Shown: positions 9,555 to 18,138, numbered from the stretch's first letter. The stretch is DNA of 64,000 bases from an uncultured Caldimonas sp. (GCF_946480305.1 NZ_CAMLJQ010000014.1:33821-97820); one strand, 5' to 3'. The notes: generated by a model from the letters alone, not told the origin. Numbers and translations: made by a program.

Positions 9555-10274
9555 ATGCACCGGCTTCTGACCATCGCGCTTGCCGGTCTGGCCTTGCCAG
9601 GCTGGGTCTGGGCGAATCCGCCTTCGACTGCATCAACCGCAGTGCTCAGCCGCTCGCAATCGACGCCTGAGCAGGCTTCCGCGGAGACCCAGGCACGGGA
9701 TTGGGGCCTGCGCGCCGAGGAGTGGGCCCGCTACCGGTTGTTGATGCAAGGCCCGCTGGGCGTTCACTCCCCCAATCTTGATCCGCTCACCGCATTGGGC
9801 ATCGAAGCCCGCACCGACGAGGAACGGCGCCGCTACGCCGAGCTGCAGGTCCAGGTGGAGGCACGGCGCGTGCAAAAACTGCTTGCCTACCAGCGGGCGT
9901 ATGACGCGGCCTGGCAGCGCCTGTTTCCAAAGATGCAACGCGTCGATCTTCCGGAGCCGAACCGGCGCAGCAGCGACGCCGTCTCCGGCAGGGTCGCCGT
10001 TTTCGTCAAGCCCGACTGCCCGGCGTGCCGGGATCGCGTCCGGCAGTTGCAGCGTTCCGGCCAGCCCTTCGACGTCTACATGGTCGGCAGCAGGCAGGAC
10101 GACGCCTTGTTGCGCCGCTGGGCACGAGAAGCCGGTATCGAGCCGGCGCGGGTGCAGGCACGGTCCGTCACGCTCAACCATGACACCGGCCGTTGGCTGT
10201 CGCTGGGCCTTCCAGGCGGGCTGCCGGCCGTGGTCCGCCAAGTCAACGGTACATGGCAGCGTCTGCCGCGTTGA
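9555..10274 (+). CDS. ICE protein, PFL_4693 family (TIGR03759)
   Basis: A 239-residue exported protein with a signal peptide (about 1-21). Its middle contains the family blocks DWGLRAEEWARYRLLMQGP and SPNLDPLTALGIEARTDEER. Its C-terminal half is thioredoxin-like with FVKPDCPACRDRV (a CPAC motif near residue 150) and LGLPGGLPAVVRQ near the end. The PFL_4693 family is a conserved part of G-type ICE transfer modules. The CxxC suggests a periplasmic redox function, which is inference. The start was placed at ATG 9555 because the signal peptide begins there. It overlaps the next gene by 22 bp. Confidence 0.85.
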   Translation: MHRLLTIALAGLALPGWVWANPPSTASTAVLSRSQSTPEQASAETQARDWGLRAEEWARYRLLMQGPLGVHSPNLDPLTALGIEARTDEERRRYAELQVQVEARRVQKLLAYQRAYDAAWQRLFPKMQRVDLPEPNRRSSDAVSGRVAVFVKPDCPACRDRVRQLQRSGQPFDVYMVGSRQDDALLRRWAREAGIEPARVQARSVTLNHDTGRWLSLGLPGGLPAVVRQVNGTWQRLPR

Positions 10275-10834
10275 CGCTTGCAAGAGCAGTGGCGTTGCTT
10301 CCCTGCGCCTGGGCGGTCGCCGACACCAAGGCAGTGGACGCGCCCCCACCCGCTTATGAAGCCGCCGCGCGATCGGCCGGTGTTCCGTCCAATTTGCTCT
10401 ACGCCATTGCCTTGCAGGAAAGCGGTCTCCAACACCGCGGCCGCTTCGTCCCCTGGCCGTGGACGCTCAATGTCGCCGGCACACCGATGCGGTTCGAGCG
10501 TCAAGCAACGGCATGCGCCGCGCTGCGCCGGGCGTTGCGACACCGCCCCGCCACGCGGGTGGACGTGGGGCTCGGGCAGGTGAACGTCGGCTACCACGCC
10601 CATCGCTACCGCGACCCCTGCGAGTTGCTCGATCCCTACCGCAACCTCGCCATCGCCGCAACGATCCTGCGCGAGCAGTACCGACCCAACGAGTCATGGC
10701 TGATGGCCGCCGGCCGCTATCACCGGCCGGTTGGGGGTGCCTTGGCCTCTCGGTACCGGAACGCGGTGCAACAGCACCTGACGCGGCTGCAACGCGCATC
10801 CACCGCCCTTGCTTCGTCGCACTCGACACCATGA
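10253..10834 (+). CDS. Conjugative lytic transglycosylase (SLT-like)
   Basis: A 193-residue exported protein. After a signal peptide (about 1-26) comes a goose-type lysozyme/SLT domain with the catalytic Glu in LLYAIALQESGL and the conserved VDVGLGQVNVGY and NLAIAATILREQY blocks. It cleaves peptidoglycan glycan strands to make room for the transfer apparatus. The start ATG 10253 lies inside the end of the PFL_4693 gene, and the stop overlaps the next start (ATGA), so it is part of one coupled operon. Small transglycosylases at this position are standard in PFGI-1 class ICEs. Confidence 0.88.
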   Translation: MAASAALTLARAVALLPCAWAVADTKAVDAPPPAYEAAARSAGVPSNLLYAIALQESGLQHRGRFVPWPWTLNVAGTPMRFERQATACAALRRALRHRPATRVDVGLGQVNVGYHAHRYRDPCELLDPYRNLAIAATILREQYRPNESWLMAAGRYHRPVGGALASRYRNAVQQHLTRLQRASTALASSHSTP

Positions 10835-11382
10835 CCACCTCCACCGTCCTCCGCTTGCCGCTTTCTCTGCTTCTCTGCATCCTGTGTTTGGGAGCGAGTT
10901 CCACGCACCAGCCCCTCGTCGTGGTCAAAGATCAGGGCGGCAGCCCGGCACGGCCCTACTACGACGCGCTCGACCTGCCGGAACACCCCGGCGCTGCGCG
11001 CGACGCTTTGCCGCCTGCAACGGCGCCCGCACCTCTTGATCGCCGCTACACCGAGGCGGACATGCTGCCCGTCCATTCGGAGCGGTTGTCGCCCGGCGCC
11101 GTGGAGCGGCGGTCCGCCCGGCTGGCCGGGCTGACGCGGCCGATGTTCCTGATCGGGGACGACGATCTGTCACGGCAGTGGCTGCTTCGGCGGCTGCCGG
11201 AGCTACGCCGGCTCAACGCCGTGGGACTGGTCGTGGAGGTGCAGGATGCCGAGGGCTTGCACGCCCTGCGCCGGCAGGCCCCCGGCGTATCACTGTCTCC
11301 GGTGTCCGGCGACGACCTGGCGCGACGCCTGGATTTGAAGCACTACCCGATCCTTCTCACGCCCACGGGCATCGAGCAGTGA
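10831..11382 (+). CDS. ICE protein, PFL_4695 family (TIGR03765)
   Basis: A 183-residue exported protein with a signal peptide (about 1-22). The conserved C-terminal half carries MLPVHSERLSPG, RPMFLIGDDDLSRQWL, LNAVGLVVEV and DLARRLDLKHYPILLTPTGIEQ, the signature of the PFL_4695 family. Its role is unknown, but it is always in the PilL-to-TraD block of PFGI-1 class elements, probably as a periplasmic accessory to the coupling complex. It starts in an ATGA overlap with the transglycosylase gene and ends one base before the TraD start. Confidence 0.85.
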   Translation: MTTSTVLRLPLSLLLCILCLGASSTHQPLVVVKDQGGSPARPYYDALDLPEHPGAARDALPPATAPAPLDRRYTEADMLPVHSERLSPGAVERRSARLAGLTRPMFLIGDDDLSRQWLLRRLPELRRLNAVGLVVEVQDAEGLHALRRQAPGVSLSPVSGDDLARRLDLKHYPILLTPTGIEQ

Positions 11383-11383
11383 C

Positions 11384-13552
11384 ATGGCGCAGGGACAGGC
11401 CATCGAGGTGCTGCTGCGGCCCGCGGTCGAGCTGTACACCGTTGCGGTCTGCGCCGGGTCGGCGTTCCTGTGCGTGGCTGCGCCCTGGGCCCTTGCCCTG
11501 AATCCCTGGTTGGGCGTGTGCTCCGCGCTGTGCTTCCTGGCGTTCGGCGCCATCCGGCTGCGACAGGCCTGGACCATCCTGCGCTACCGCCGCAACATCC
11601 GCCGCCTGCCGCGCTACGTGATGACCAGCCGGGACATGCCGGTCAGCCAGCAACGGCTGTTCATCGGCCAGGGTTTTCGGTGGGACCAGCGCCACACGCA
11701 CCGGCTGATGCAGACCTACCGGCCGGAGTTCCGGCGCTACGTCGAGCCGACACCGCTGTACCGACTCGCACGGCACTGCGAGCAGCGGCTGGAGTTCGCC
11801 CCCTCGCCGCTGCCTCGTCTAGCCCAGCTCACGGCCTGGGACCATCCGCTCAATCCTGCGCGCCCGCTGCCGCCCGTCGGCGGGCTGCCGCGGTTGCATG
11901 GCATCGAACCGGACGAAATCGACGTGACACTGCCGCTGAGCGAGCGCGGCGGCCACACGCTGGTGCTCGGCACCACTGGCGTGGGCAAGACCCGCCTGGC
12001 CGAGCTGATGATCACGCAGGACATCCGGCGCCGCAATGCAGCGGGCGAACACGAGGTCGTGATTGCCTTTGACCCGAAGGGCGACGCCGACCTGCTCAAG
12101 CGCATGTACGTCGAAGCCAAGCGCGCTGGGCGAGAGAGCGAGTTCTACGTCTTCCACCTTGGTTGGCCGGACATCTCTGCGCGCTACAACGCCGTGGGGC
12201 GGTTCGGCCGGATTTCGGAAGTTGCGACGCGCATCTCGGGCCAACTGTCCGGCGAGGGCAACAGCGCGGCGTTCCGCGAGTTCGCCTGGCGTTTTGTCAA
12301 CATCATCGCCCGTGCCCTCGTCGAACTGGGTCAGCGACCCGATTACCTGCTGATCCAGCGGCACGTCGTCAACATCGATGCGCTGTTCATCGAGTACGCC
12401 CAGCAGTTCTTTGCGAGAACGCAGCCGAAGGCCTGGGAGGTGATCGTGCAGCTGGAGGGGCGGCTCAATGACAAGAACACACCGCGCCACATGGTCGGCC
12501 GCGAGAAGCGGGTCGTCGCGATCGAGCAGTACCTTGCCCAGGCTCGGGTCTATGACCCGGTGCTGGATGGACTGCGCTCGGCCGTGCGCTACGACCGCAC
12601 GTACTTTGACAAGATCGTCGCCTCGCTGCTGCCGCTGCTGGAGAAGCTGACCACCGGCAAGACGGCACAGTTGCTGGCACCGAACTACGCGGACTTGAAC
12701 GATGCCCGTCCGATCTTCGACTGGATGCAGATCGTTCGCAAGCGGGCCGTGGTGTACGTGGGGCTGGACTCACTCTCAGATGCGGAAGTTGCGGCTGCGG
12801 TGGGCAATTCGATGTTCTCGGACCTGGTTTCTGTGGCGGGGCACATCTACAAGTTCGGCATCGACGATGGGCTGCCGGGAGCGAACCCCGGCTCCCGCAT
12901 TCCCATCAACTTGCACGCCGACGAGTTCAACGAGCTGATGGGCGACGAGTTCATCCCGATGATCAACAAGGGGCGCGGCGCCGGCATCCAGGTGACGGCC
13001 TACACGCAGACGATGAGCGACATCGAGGCCCGCATCGGCAACCGTGCCAAGGCGGGCCAGGTGGTCGGCAACTTCAACAACCTTTTCATGATGCGGGTGC
13101 GGGAGACGGCAACGGCCGAGTTGCTGACGAGGCAACTACCCAAGGTCGAGGTGTACGCCACCTCGGTGATGAGCGGCGCGACCGACAGCTCCGATCCGCA
13201 GGGCAACACCGCCTTCACTTCCAACACCCAGGACCGCATCAGCAGCACCAGCGTGCCGCTGATCGAGCCGGCCCACGTCGTCGCGCTACCGAAGGGACAG
13301 GCCTTCGCGCTGGTGGAGGGCGGCAACCTGTGGAAGGTGCGCATTCCGTTGCCAGCCCCCGACCCGGACGAAGTGATGCCCCAGGACCTGCAGCAGATGG
13401 CCGCCTACATGCGGCAGCACTATGTCGAAGGCAGCGAATGGTGGGACCACCAGGCCATGCCGGCGCCGCAGGGGGGCGCATTGCCGGCGGATCTGCTCGA
13501 TGACACGGCCGCATCGCCGGCTACACCGCCGGCCGCGGAGACAACTTCATGA
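11384..13552 (+). CDS. traD: TraD conjugative coupling ATPase (SXT/TOL type)
   Basis: A 722-residue type IV coupling protein. Two N-terminal membrane segments (about 18-60) are followed by a cytoplasmic ATPase domain with Walker A GTTGVGKT near 196, a DPKGDAD block near 228 and a Walker B-like LHADEFNEL near 507. The C-terminal tail is acidic and Ala/Pro-rich. It recruits the TraI relaxosome to the T4SS and powers DNA transfer. Length and motifs fit the TIGR03743 (SXT_TraD) family. It overlaps the PFL_4697 gene by ATGA. Confidence 0.92.
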   Translation: MAQGQAIEVLLRPAVELYTVAVCAGSAFLCVAAPWALALNPWLGVCSALCFLAFGAIRLRQAWTILRYRRNIRRLPRYVMTSRDMPVSQQRLFIGQGFRWDQRHTHRLMQTYRPEFRRYVEPTPLYRLARHCEQRLEFAPSPLPRLAQLTAWDHPLNPARPLPPVGGLPRLHGIEPDEIDVTLPLSERGGHTLVLGTTGVGKTRLAELMITQDIRRRNAAGEHEVVIAFDPKGDADLLKRMYVEAKRAGRESEFYVFHLGWPDISARYNAVGRFGRISEVATRISGQLSGEGNSAAFREFAWRFVNIIARALVELGQRPDYLLIQRHVVNIDALFIEYAQQFFARTQPKAWEVIVQLEGRLNDKNTPRHMVGREKRVVAIEQYLAQARVYDPVLDGLRSAVRYDRTYFDKIVASLLPLLEKLTTGKTAQLLAPNYADLNDARPIFDWMQIVRKRAVVYVGLDSLSDAEVAAAVGNSMFSDLVSVAGHIYKFGIDDGLPGANPGSRIPINLHADEFNELMGDEFIPMINKGRGAGIQVTAYTQTMSDIEARIGNRAKAGQVVGNFNNLFMMRVRETATAELLTRQLPKVEVYATSVMSGATDSSDPQGNTAFTSNTQDRISSTSVPLIEPAHVVALPKGQAFALVEGGNLWKVRIPLPAPDPDEVMPQDLQQMAAYMRQHYVEGSEWWDHQAMPAPQGGALPADLLDDTAASPATPPAAETTS

Positions 13553-14298
13553 GCGATCCGGTCGTCGCCGCGCAGAAGCAGCAGGTCCGACAGCAGGGTG
13601 TGGTCGCGGGCATCATCACCCTGCCGTTCCGCTTCGTCGGCGTGCTCTGCGGCTCGCTTCTGCTCAGCATCGTCATCGAATGCGTGGGCATTCACCTGTT
13701 CTGGCCGGACGAGGGCTGGCGGCATGCACAGGCGATGCTGCACTACGAGATGGGGCAGGTGGCGGGGGATTTTCCGCGCAGTCTGGTTGTGCAGGAACCG
13801 GGCCGCTCCGTGCACAAGGCCGTCGAATCGGCTTACGAAATGCTGTTTGTCAGCAGCGGGCTTCGCGAGTGGATCATCAACGCTGCCGAGCAGGCGCGCA
13901 CGGATGGCCACGGCGCGGCGAACGGCTTCATGCATCAGTTGGCCAGGGCATACACCTACCTCGAAACCTACCTGCTGGCAGCGGCCTTCATGGTGCTCGT
14001 GTTCATCGTGCGGCTCGCGGTGCTGTGCCTCGCCATCCCGCTGTTCGCGCTCGCGGCCTTCGCCGGGCTCGTCGACGGCCTCGTGCGCCGCGACATCCGG
14101 CGTTTCGGTGCCGGACGGGAGTCCGGCTTCCTGTTCCACCGGGCGAAGGCCTGCCTGATGCCGCTGGCCGTGCTGCCGTGGGTCGTCTACCTCGCCTTGC
14201 CCGTGAGCATCAACCCCCTGTGGATCCTCTTGCCATGCGCGGTGATGCTCGGTCTCACCGTCGATATCGTTGCAGGAAGCTTTAAGAAGTACTTGTAG
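13549..14298 (+). CDS. ICE membrane protein, PFL_4697 family (TIGR03747)
   Basis: A 249-residue inner-membrane protein with about four hydrophobic segments (around 22-45, 140-165, 170-185 and 205-235) and the family-typical HLFWPDEGWRHAQ and FAGLVDGLVRRDIRRF blocks. PFL_4697 members follow TraD in PFGI-1 class ICEs and are thought to assist the coupling protein; the mechanism is not known. It is translationally coupled to traD. It is the last gene before a degenerate minus-strand region, and the transfer operon resumes at 16052. Confidence 0.88.
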   Translation: MSDPVVAAQKQQVRQQGVVAGIITLPFRFVGVLCGSLLLSIVIECVGIHLFWPDEGWRHAQAMLHYEMGQVAGDFPRSLVVQEPGRSVHKAVESAYEMLFVSSGLREWIINAAEQARTDGHGAANGFMHQLARAYTYLETYLLAAAFMVLVFIVRLAVLCLAIPLFALAAFAGLVDGLVRRDIRRFGAGRESGFLFHRAKACLMPLAVLPWVVYLALPVSINPLWILLPCAVMLGLTVDIVAGSFKKYL

Positions 14299-14350
14299 CC
14301 ATCTCACCAGAAGGGCTCGACAAGTCGGCGCGGACTGGCGATCCCGGGGG

Positions 14351-14563
14351 TCACTCCGGCGCATGAACAAGGTAGTAGTCGAATTCACCGCGGTCGGATA
14401 CCACCGCCGCGACGCCCCGAATCCCGCTCTCAGGGGCAGAAAGCACCTTCCAGCGATCCGTGGGCTCGTACGGATTGGGAAACAACTTCCTGGGATGACG
14501 GCGACAAGGCACGAACCGATCATCGCGCAGTAGGTCGTCGAGGGTATCCGGATATTCACCCAA
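14351..14563 (-). pseudogene. Truncated GspG-like pseudopilin fragment
   Basis: A 70-residue minus-strand frame reading EYPDTLDDLLRDDR, CRRHPRKLFPNPYEP and SGIRGVAAVVS. This is the pattern of the C-terminal half of type II secretion pseudopilins (YP.tLd.Ll.d, RR.LRrLy.DP, I.GV.S). The N-terminal methylation site and hydrophobic helix are missing, so if it is such a gene it is a remnant. It lies downstream of the toxin/immunity remnant on the same strand. A short unrelated orphan protein is the alternative. Confidence 0.35.
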
Positions 14564-14733
14564 CTCTGCGCGTCACCGCTCCGGCACTCGGCAATCCTGC
14601 TGCGTGAATTCCGAGGTCAATGCAGCGTCGCAGTGTCGGTGAACCAATCTCCACTTCGCGTGAACGATCTTCGGCACCCGAGTACCCAGCTCTTCCAACC
14701 TAGAGTTCGGCGTCCTTCTTTCCGTCGTTCACC

Positions 14734-14766
14734 GCACTGTGCCTGCAGTCTTTGCAGGCACAGTGC
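14734..14766. terminator. Perfect 14-bp inverted repeat, terminator-like
   Basis: Arms 14734-14747 and 14753-14766 are perfect reverse complements separated by five bases. The hairpin starts six bases beyond the stop of the minus-strand DUF7668-like gene, which fits a transcription terminator. However, no clear T run follows on either strand. Confidence 0.4.
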
Positions 14767-14771
14767 CGAAT

Positions 14772-15104
14772 TTATGGCACACGAAGGTCATCGATTTCGA
14801 TGCACACGTCAGCGCCTTGCATCCGTGCCGTAAGGAACACCTCGAGATCACTCCTTCCCTCCTCGAGGGTCAGCAGCGGTACCTCAATCCGACATCGATC
14901 CCCTCCCTGCACGGTGTAAAGCTCGCCCTGAAGAGCTTCACTACTTGGGTACGGGCAGAACGTCCGTCCGTACTCATTGAGCACCCGTTCAAGGTCCCGA
15001 GCCGTCAGCCTTGCAAGGCACTTGTGCTCTTCGAGCCACTGGAAGTCGCGGTTGACCAGTCGGCTCACCACCTCGAGCACTTCTGCGGACTTAACGTCAA
15101 TCAT
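14772..15104 (-). CDS. DUF7668-like orphan immunity-type protein
   Basis: A 110-residue protein with ATG at 15104. The C-terminal block EVPLLTLEEGRSDLEVFL followed by IEIDDLRVP matches my recollection of the DUF7668 family, small proteins common in polymorphic-toxin immunity arrays. It starts 28 bp after the CdiI-like gene on the same strand, so the two could be one transcript, and it is followed by a strong hairpin. The assignment as an immunity protein comes from the neighbourhood (toxin fragment and CdiI-like gene upstream) and is not proven. Confidence 0.6.
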   Translation of the reverse strand: MIDVKSAEVLEVVSRLVNRDFQWLEEHKCLARLTARDLERVLNEYGRTFCPYPSSEALQGELYTVQGGDRCRIEVPLLTLEEGRSDLEVFLTARMQGADVCIEIDDLRVP

Positions 15105-15131
15105 CAGGACCCCGTTCCCAGGAAATTCTGG

Positions 15132-15653
15132 CTACGAATGCCTCGCAGCGCTGCGTTCTGGATGAAATGTCGAAAGACTGAACGCTTGCAGAATCGCATC
15201 TCCGAGATGTGAAGTACTGATTGGCGATTCGATCTCAAGGGCGAGCTCCGTCTGTAATCCCCACCAAGGGTTCTTTCTGTGGTTGTCCGACGGAACGACG
15301 CAGACAAGGCCGTTTCGAAGGTCTCTCGACATTCGTACAAGGCGGGCGTTCTTTTCGAGCACCGGATAGCTCTTGGCACCTACCCATCCAAGGAGTTGTT
15401 TACGCAGCTTAGTGGTTTCCCATGGATCAAACTGCGGCGGTTCTCGATCGAACGCATCAAGTGCCGAGATCGATGCAGCACCGAGATCCGACGCATTGCA
15501 TCCCAAAGAGAGCACTGCGGCAACAGCCCGGCGCTCACTTGCGAGTTGGTGATCCACAGTGGCAGCGGGCCGCACCGTCCCTTGCTGACTCTCTTCGAAT
15601 ACGAAGTACTTACCGTCAAATTCAATGATGGATGCTTCCTGCTGGATGACCAC
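15132..15653 (-). CDS. CdiI-like (DUF1436) immunity protein
   Basis: A 173-residue protein. The N-terminal ASIIEFDGKYFVFEESQQGT is the hallmark of contact-dependent inhibition immunity proteins of the DUF1436/CdiI family. The middle and C-terminal parts (KLRKQLLGWVGAKSYPVLEKN, PWWGLQTELALEIESP, HLGDAILQAF) also fit in order and length. The start is GTG 15653. It lies directly downstream of a toxin C-terminal fragment (15693-15959) on the same strand, the usual toxin-then-immunity order. It probably protects the host cell from a nuclease toxin delivered by neighbours. It sits in reverse orientation inside the conjugation operon. Confidence 0.7.
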   Translation of the reverse strand: MVIQQEASIIEFDGKYFVFEESQQGTVRPAATVDHQLASERRAVAAVLSLGCNASDLGAASISALDAFDREPPQFDPWETTKLRKQLLGWVGAKSYPVLEKNARLVRMSRDLRNGLVCVVPSDNHRKNPWWGLQTELALEIESPISTSHLGDAILQAFSLSTFHPERSAARHS

Positions 15654-15692
15654 TTATGTGCTCCTACTCAAGGTCTTTCGATCGTCGACGGA

Positions 15693-16007
15693 TCAATGGG
15701 TGCAACCGTCGTCGGTCCGATCTCTGTGCCCCTCACCGGACCACTCGATCACACCGCCATTCTTGCTAAGCAACGGGTAGCCAGTCTTCTGAATCTTGGT
15801 GTATCCAGCACTTTGACTAGCTTTCGCATCGACCAGCCTCGGCGAGCGACCATTGGTATTGATCGTATTGTCCAACCAGGATCGACGAGTGCGGTGAAAC
15901 CTCATCGCGATTGTTGGTCGCAGCAGATTGATCACCAGGAGCGCCCCCCCGCACTTCACAAACGTGGTGACCGCTGCATGCGCATTCTTGAATGCCCAAC
16001 AAGATCG
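15693..16007 (-). pseudogene. Polymorphic-toxin C-terminal fragment
   Basis: An open minus-strand frame of about 105 codons between a stop at 16008-16010 and the stop at 15693, with no good start. It reads AAVTTFVKCGGALLVIN (a GG-containing hydrophobic stretch common in Rhs/CDI pre-toxin regions), then NGRSPRLVDAKASQSAGYTK and GYPLLSKNGGV. The V-D-A-K...Q...Y spacing resembles the PD-(D/E)xK (Tox-REase) toxin fold. The N-terminal delivery part is absent, so this is a displaced or decayed toxin tip next to its immunity gene. Family assignment is inference. Confidence 0.5.
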
Positions 16008-16051
16008 TTAGCTGCAGCATGTGACGGCTGGCATTTCGAGCCGGCCATCAC

Positions 16052-16426
16052 ATGAGACACCGGCTACTCAACCTTGTTATTCCACGCAACCCTCGGATTG
16101 AGCGCCTGCCCGTTGTGACGATCTGCGCGCTCCTTTCGATCGCGTGCGTCGCGCAAGCTCGGGAGCCAGAGCGCGAACAGCTGCGAGTGCTGGTGCACCA
16201 GATCAGTTTGATGGAACGCAGTGCCCGTGAGGCCTCGTCTCTTCCCAGGCCCGCGGGCACCCGATACCGGCTCGACTACCCGCGGCTGCTCGACGACCTG
16301 GCGCGCGTTCGTGGCGGCATCCAGGACTACCTCACGCCCCAGCGTGCACAACCCCGCGACGCGGCTGACCTCCATGGCGACTACACGCGCGAGCACGATG
16401 GCAGGAGCGACGTGTCATGCCGCTGA
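16052..16426 (+). CDS. ICE RAQPRD-family protein (TIGR01690)
   Basis: A 124-residue exported protein. A signal peptide ends near residue 36 (CVAQA), followed by a helical region REQLRVLVHQISLMERS. The diagnostic RAQPRD motif is at about 98-103, giving the family its name. Such proteins occur only in ICE transfer regions and are presumed periplasmic. It restarts the transfer operon after the minus-strand remnant, so a promoter must lie upstream of 16052, and it overlaps the next gene by 10 bp. The final residues after RAQPRD are more variable. Confidence 0.88.
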   Translation: MRHRLLNLVIPRNPRIERLPVVTICALLSIACVAQAREPEREQLRVLVHQISLMERSAREASSLPRPAGTRYRLDYPRLLDDLARVRGGIQDYLTPQRAQPRDAADLHGDYTREHDGRSDVSCR

Positions 16427-16656
16427 GCGCCAACCAGGCTACCGCCTTTCAGGCAAACGCTGGGTTCACACCCTCGGCCGCGTCGACCTTCGTACTCGGC
16501 GCGGTGTTCGCGGTCCTGCTGATCTGGGGCATCTGGGCCCTGCGCACCGCCTACGTGGGCTGGGCCGAACACCGCATCACCCAGCGCCAGTTCTTCGGCG
16601 TCGCAATGCGCTTCTGCGCGATGTACCTGGTACTCACCTTCCTGCTGCTCTCCTAA
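16417..16656 (+). CDS. ICE membrane protein, PFL_4701 family (TIGR03758)
   Basis: A 79-residue inner-membrane protein with two hydrophobic helices (about 25-43 and 62-78) and the family block WAEHRITQRQFFGVAMRF between them. The start at 16417 lies within the end of the RAQPRD gene and is preceded by AGGAG at 16403-16407. The PFL_4701 family is a small VirB2/VirB3-like component of G-type T4SS, but its precise role is not established. Confidence 0.85.
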   Translation: MPLSANQATAFQANAGFTPSAASTFVLGAVFAVLLIWGIWALRTAYVGWAEHRITQRQFFGVAMRFCAMYLVLTFLLLS

Positions 16657-16672
16657 CTTGCATGAGGCCTAC

Positions 16673-17038
16673 ATGACGTTCCTCCGCTCCGCCCTCGCCT
16701 ACACCCGCCGTCGCATGCCACGCATGGTCACGGCCATCGCGTTCGCCGCACCAGTTTCGGCGCTTGCCGAACTGCCGACTCTGGAAGAGCCCTCAGGAGG
16801 CTCGGATGACGGCATCCTGAAAACCGTGCAGAACTACGGCGCCGACATCCTGATGCTGATCGCACTGCTCGTGATCGCATCGATGTTCGTCGGCGTCTGC
16901 TACCACGCCTACACCCGGTACTCCGAGATCCACACCGGCAAGGCCACCTGGGGCCAGTTCGGCCTGACCGTCGCGGTCGGTGCCCTGCTGCTGGTGATCG
17001 GCATTTGGCTGCTGACCCAAGCCACCGACATCCTTTGA
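16673..17038 (+). CDS. ICE membrane protein, PFL_4702 family (TIGR03745)
   Basis: A 121-residue protein with a long signal-like N-terminus cleaved around ALAELP, then two membrane helices (about 54-75 and 98-116) with the block YSEIHTGKATWGQFGLTV between them. The architecture and position fit a pilin-like (VirB2-type) subunit of the PFL_4702 family. ATG 16673 was preferred over an upstream TTG because GAGG lies eight bases before it. It belongs to the run of small membrane proteins of the T4SS. Confidence 0.85.
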   Translation: MTFLRSALAYTRRRMPRMVTAIAFAAPVSALAELPTLEEPSGGSDDGILKTVQNYGADILMLIALLVIASMFVGVCYHAYTRYSEIHTGKATWGQFGLTVAVGALLLVIGIWLLTQATDIL

Positions 17039-17053
17039 CACCCGGGCTTGACG

Positions 17054-17461
17054 ATGCAGACGGCGCCCGAGTCCCCTGACCGGCTGGTGACGTTCCTGCC
17101 GCACCGGCTCAACCGACAGCCGGTGATCGTGCGGGGCCTGACGGCCGATGAGCTGTGGGCCTGTGCGGCGATGTCGGGGGCTGTCGGCCTGGCAGTGGGG
17201 ATTCCCGTTGCCTGGCTCAGCCGGACCTTGGCGATGGCCCCCACATGCATCGCTGCATCCGTCGTCCTGGGCATCTTCGTGGGCGGCGGGTTCCTTCGCC
17301 GCCACAAGCGGGGCCGTCCCGAGACCTGGCTGTATCGCTACCTGCAATGGTGGCTTGCAGTGCGCCATCCGGGCCTCGCTTCCCTGCTCGGTGCTCATGG
17401 CCTGGTGACGCGCACGGGCTGGTGGACAGTGCGACGCAGCAGGGAGTGCGTCCCGCGATGA
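17054..17461 (+). CDS. ICE membrane protein, TIGR03750 family
   Basis: A 135-residue protein, VirB3/TraL-like in layout. The N-terminal block is VTFLPHRLNRQPVIVRGLTADEL, two membrane helices (about 38-58 and 62-85) follow, and the cytoplasmic tail has a RHKRGRPETWLYRYLQWW block. The start could also be TTG 17048; ATG 17054 is preferred as the stronger codon. It ends in an ATGA overlap with the PFL_4703 gene, so it is coupled with it. Confidence 0.85.
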   Translation: MQTAPESPDRLVTFLPHRLNRQPVIVRGLTADELWACAAMSGAVGLAVGIPVAWLSRTLAMAPTCIAASVVLGIFVGGGFLRRHKRGRPETWLYRYLQWWLAVRHPGLASLLGAHGLVTRTGWWTVRRSRECVPR

Positions 17462-18138
17462 GCCGCTTCAAGAACGAGGTGCAGCATCTGCAGGCCCACG
17501 TACGAACGTTGCGGCTGGTGCTTGCCGGCATGTTCGCTGTGTCAGCCGTCCTCGCGTTCGGATGGTGGAGCGCGCCGCGCGACCTGACCGTCCACGTGCC
17601 GCCCGACCTGCGGTCCGGCAGCACGCGGCGCTGGTGGGACGTGCCGCCGGAGTCTGTGTATGCCTTCGCGTTCTACGTGTTCCAGCAGCTCCATCGCTGG
17701 CCCGTGAACGGCGAGGAGGACTACGCGCGCAACCTGCACCGGCTCTCGCCCTACTTGACGCCCGCATGCCGGGCCTTCCTGCAGAAGGACTACGAGCAGC
17801 GCCGCAACACCGGGGAGCTACGCCAACGGGTGCGGGGCGTCTACGAGATCCCCGGCCGCGGGTTCGCGGACGAGCCGGAGCTGCGGGTGAAGACGGTCTC
17901 TGCGCGCGATTGGATCGTCACGCTGGACCTGAGCACCGACGAGTACCACGGTGCCGAGCAGGTCAAACGCGCGTTGTTCCGCCATCCGCTCAAGGTGACC
18001 CGGGTGGACGTGGACCCGAAGCGCAATCCGTTCGGCCTGCTGATCGATTGCTACAGCAGCGCGCCCCAGCGCATCGAGGTCGAGCCCGAAGCCCCGAAGA
18101 AGAAGCCGGCGCCTCTGCCCGCACGGGAGCAGCCATGA
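17458..18138 (+). CDS. ICE protein, PFL_4703 family (TIGR03746), VirB8/TraE-like
   Basis: A 226-residue bitopic protein. It has a short cytoplasmic N-terminus, one membrane helix (about 20-40) and a periplasmic domain with VHVPPDLRSGS, PPESVYAFAFYVFQQLHRW and LSPYLTPACRAFLQKDYEQR, then a Lys/Pro-rich tail. Layout and place in the operon match TraE/VirB8-type assembly factors of the T4SS. ATG 17458 overlaps the preceding stop. The longer open frame upstream is a shadow. Confidence 0.86.
   Translation: MSRFKNEVQHLQAHVRTLRLVLAGMFAVSAVLAFGWWSAPRDLTVHVPPDLRSGSTRRWWDVPPESVYAFAFYVFQQLHRWPVNGEEDYARNLHRLSPYLTPACRAFLQKDYEQRRNTGELRQRVRGVYEIPGRGFADEPELRVKTVSARDWIVTLDLSTDEYHGAEQVKRALFRHPLKVTRVDVDPKRNPFGLLIDCYSSAPQRIEVEPEAPKKKPAPLPAREQP

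Noticed and set aside
15693..16007. Reading the toxin fragment as a complete gene from GTG 15959
   Set aside because: The frame stays open upstream into a pre-toxin-like stretch and then stops at 16008; no delivery domain or start site is present, so a remnant fits better.
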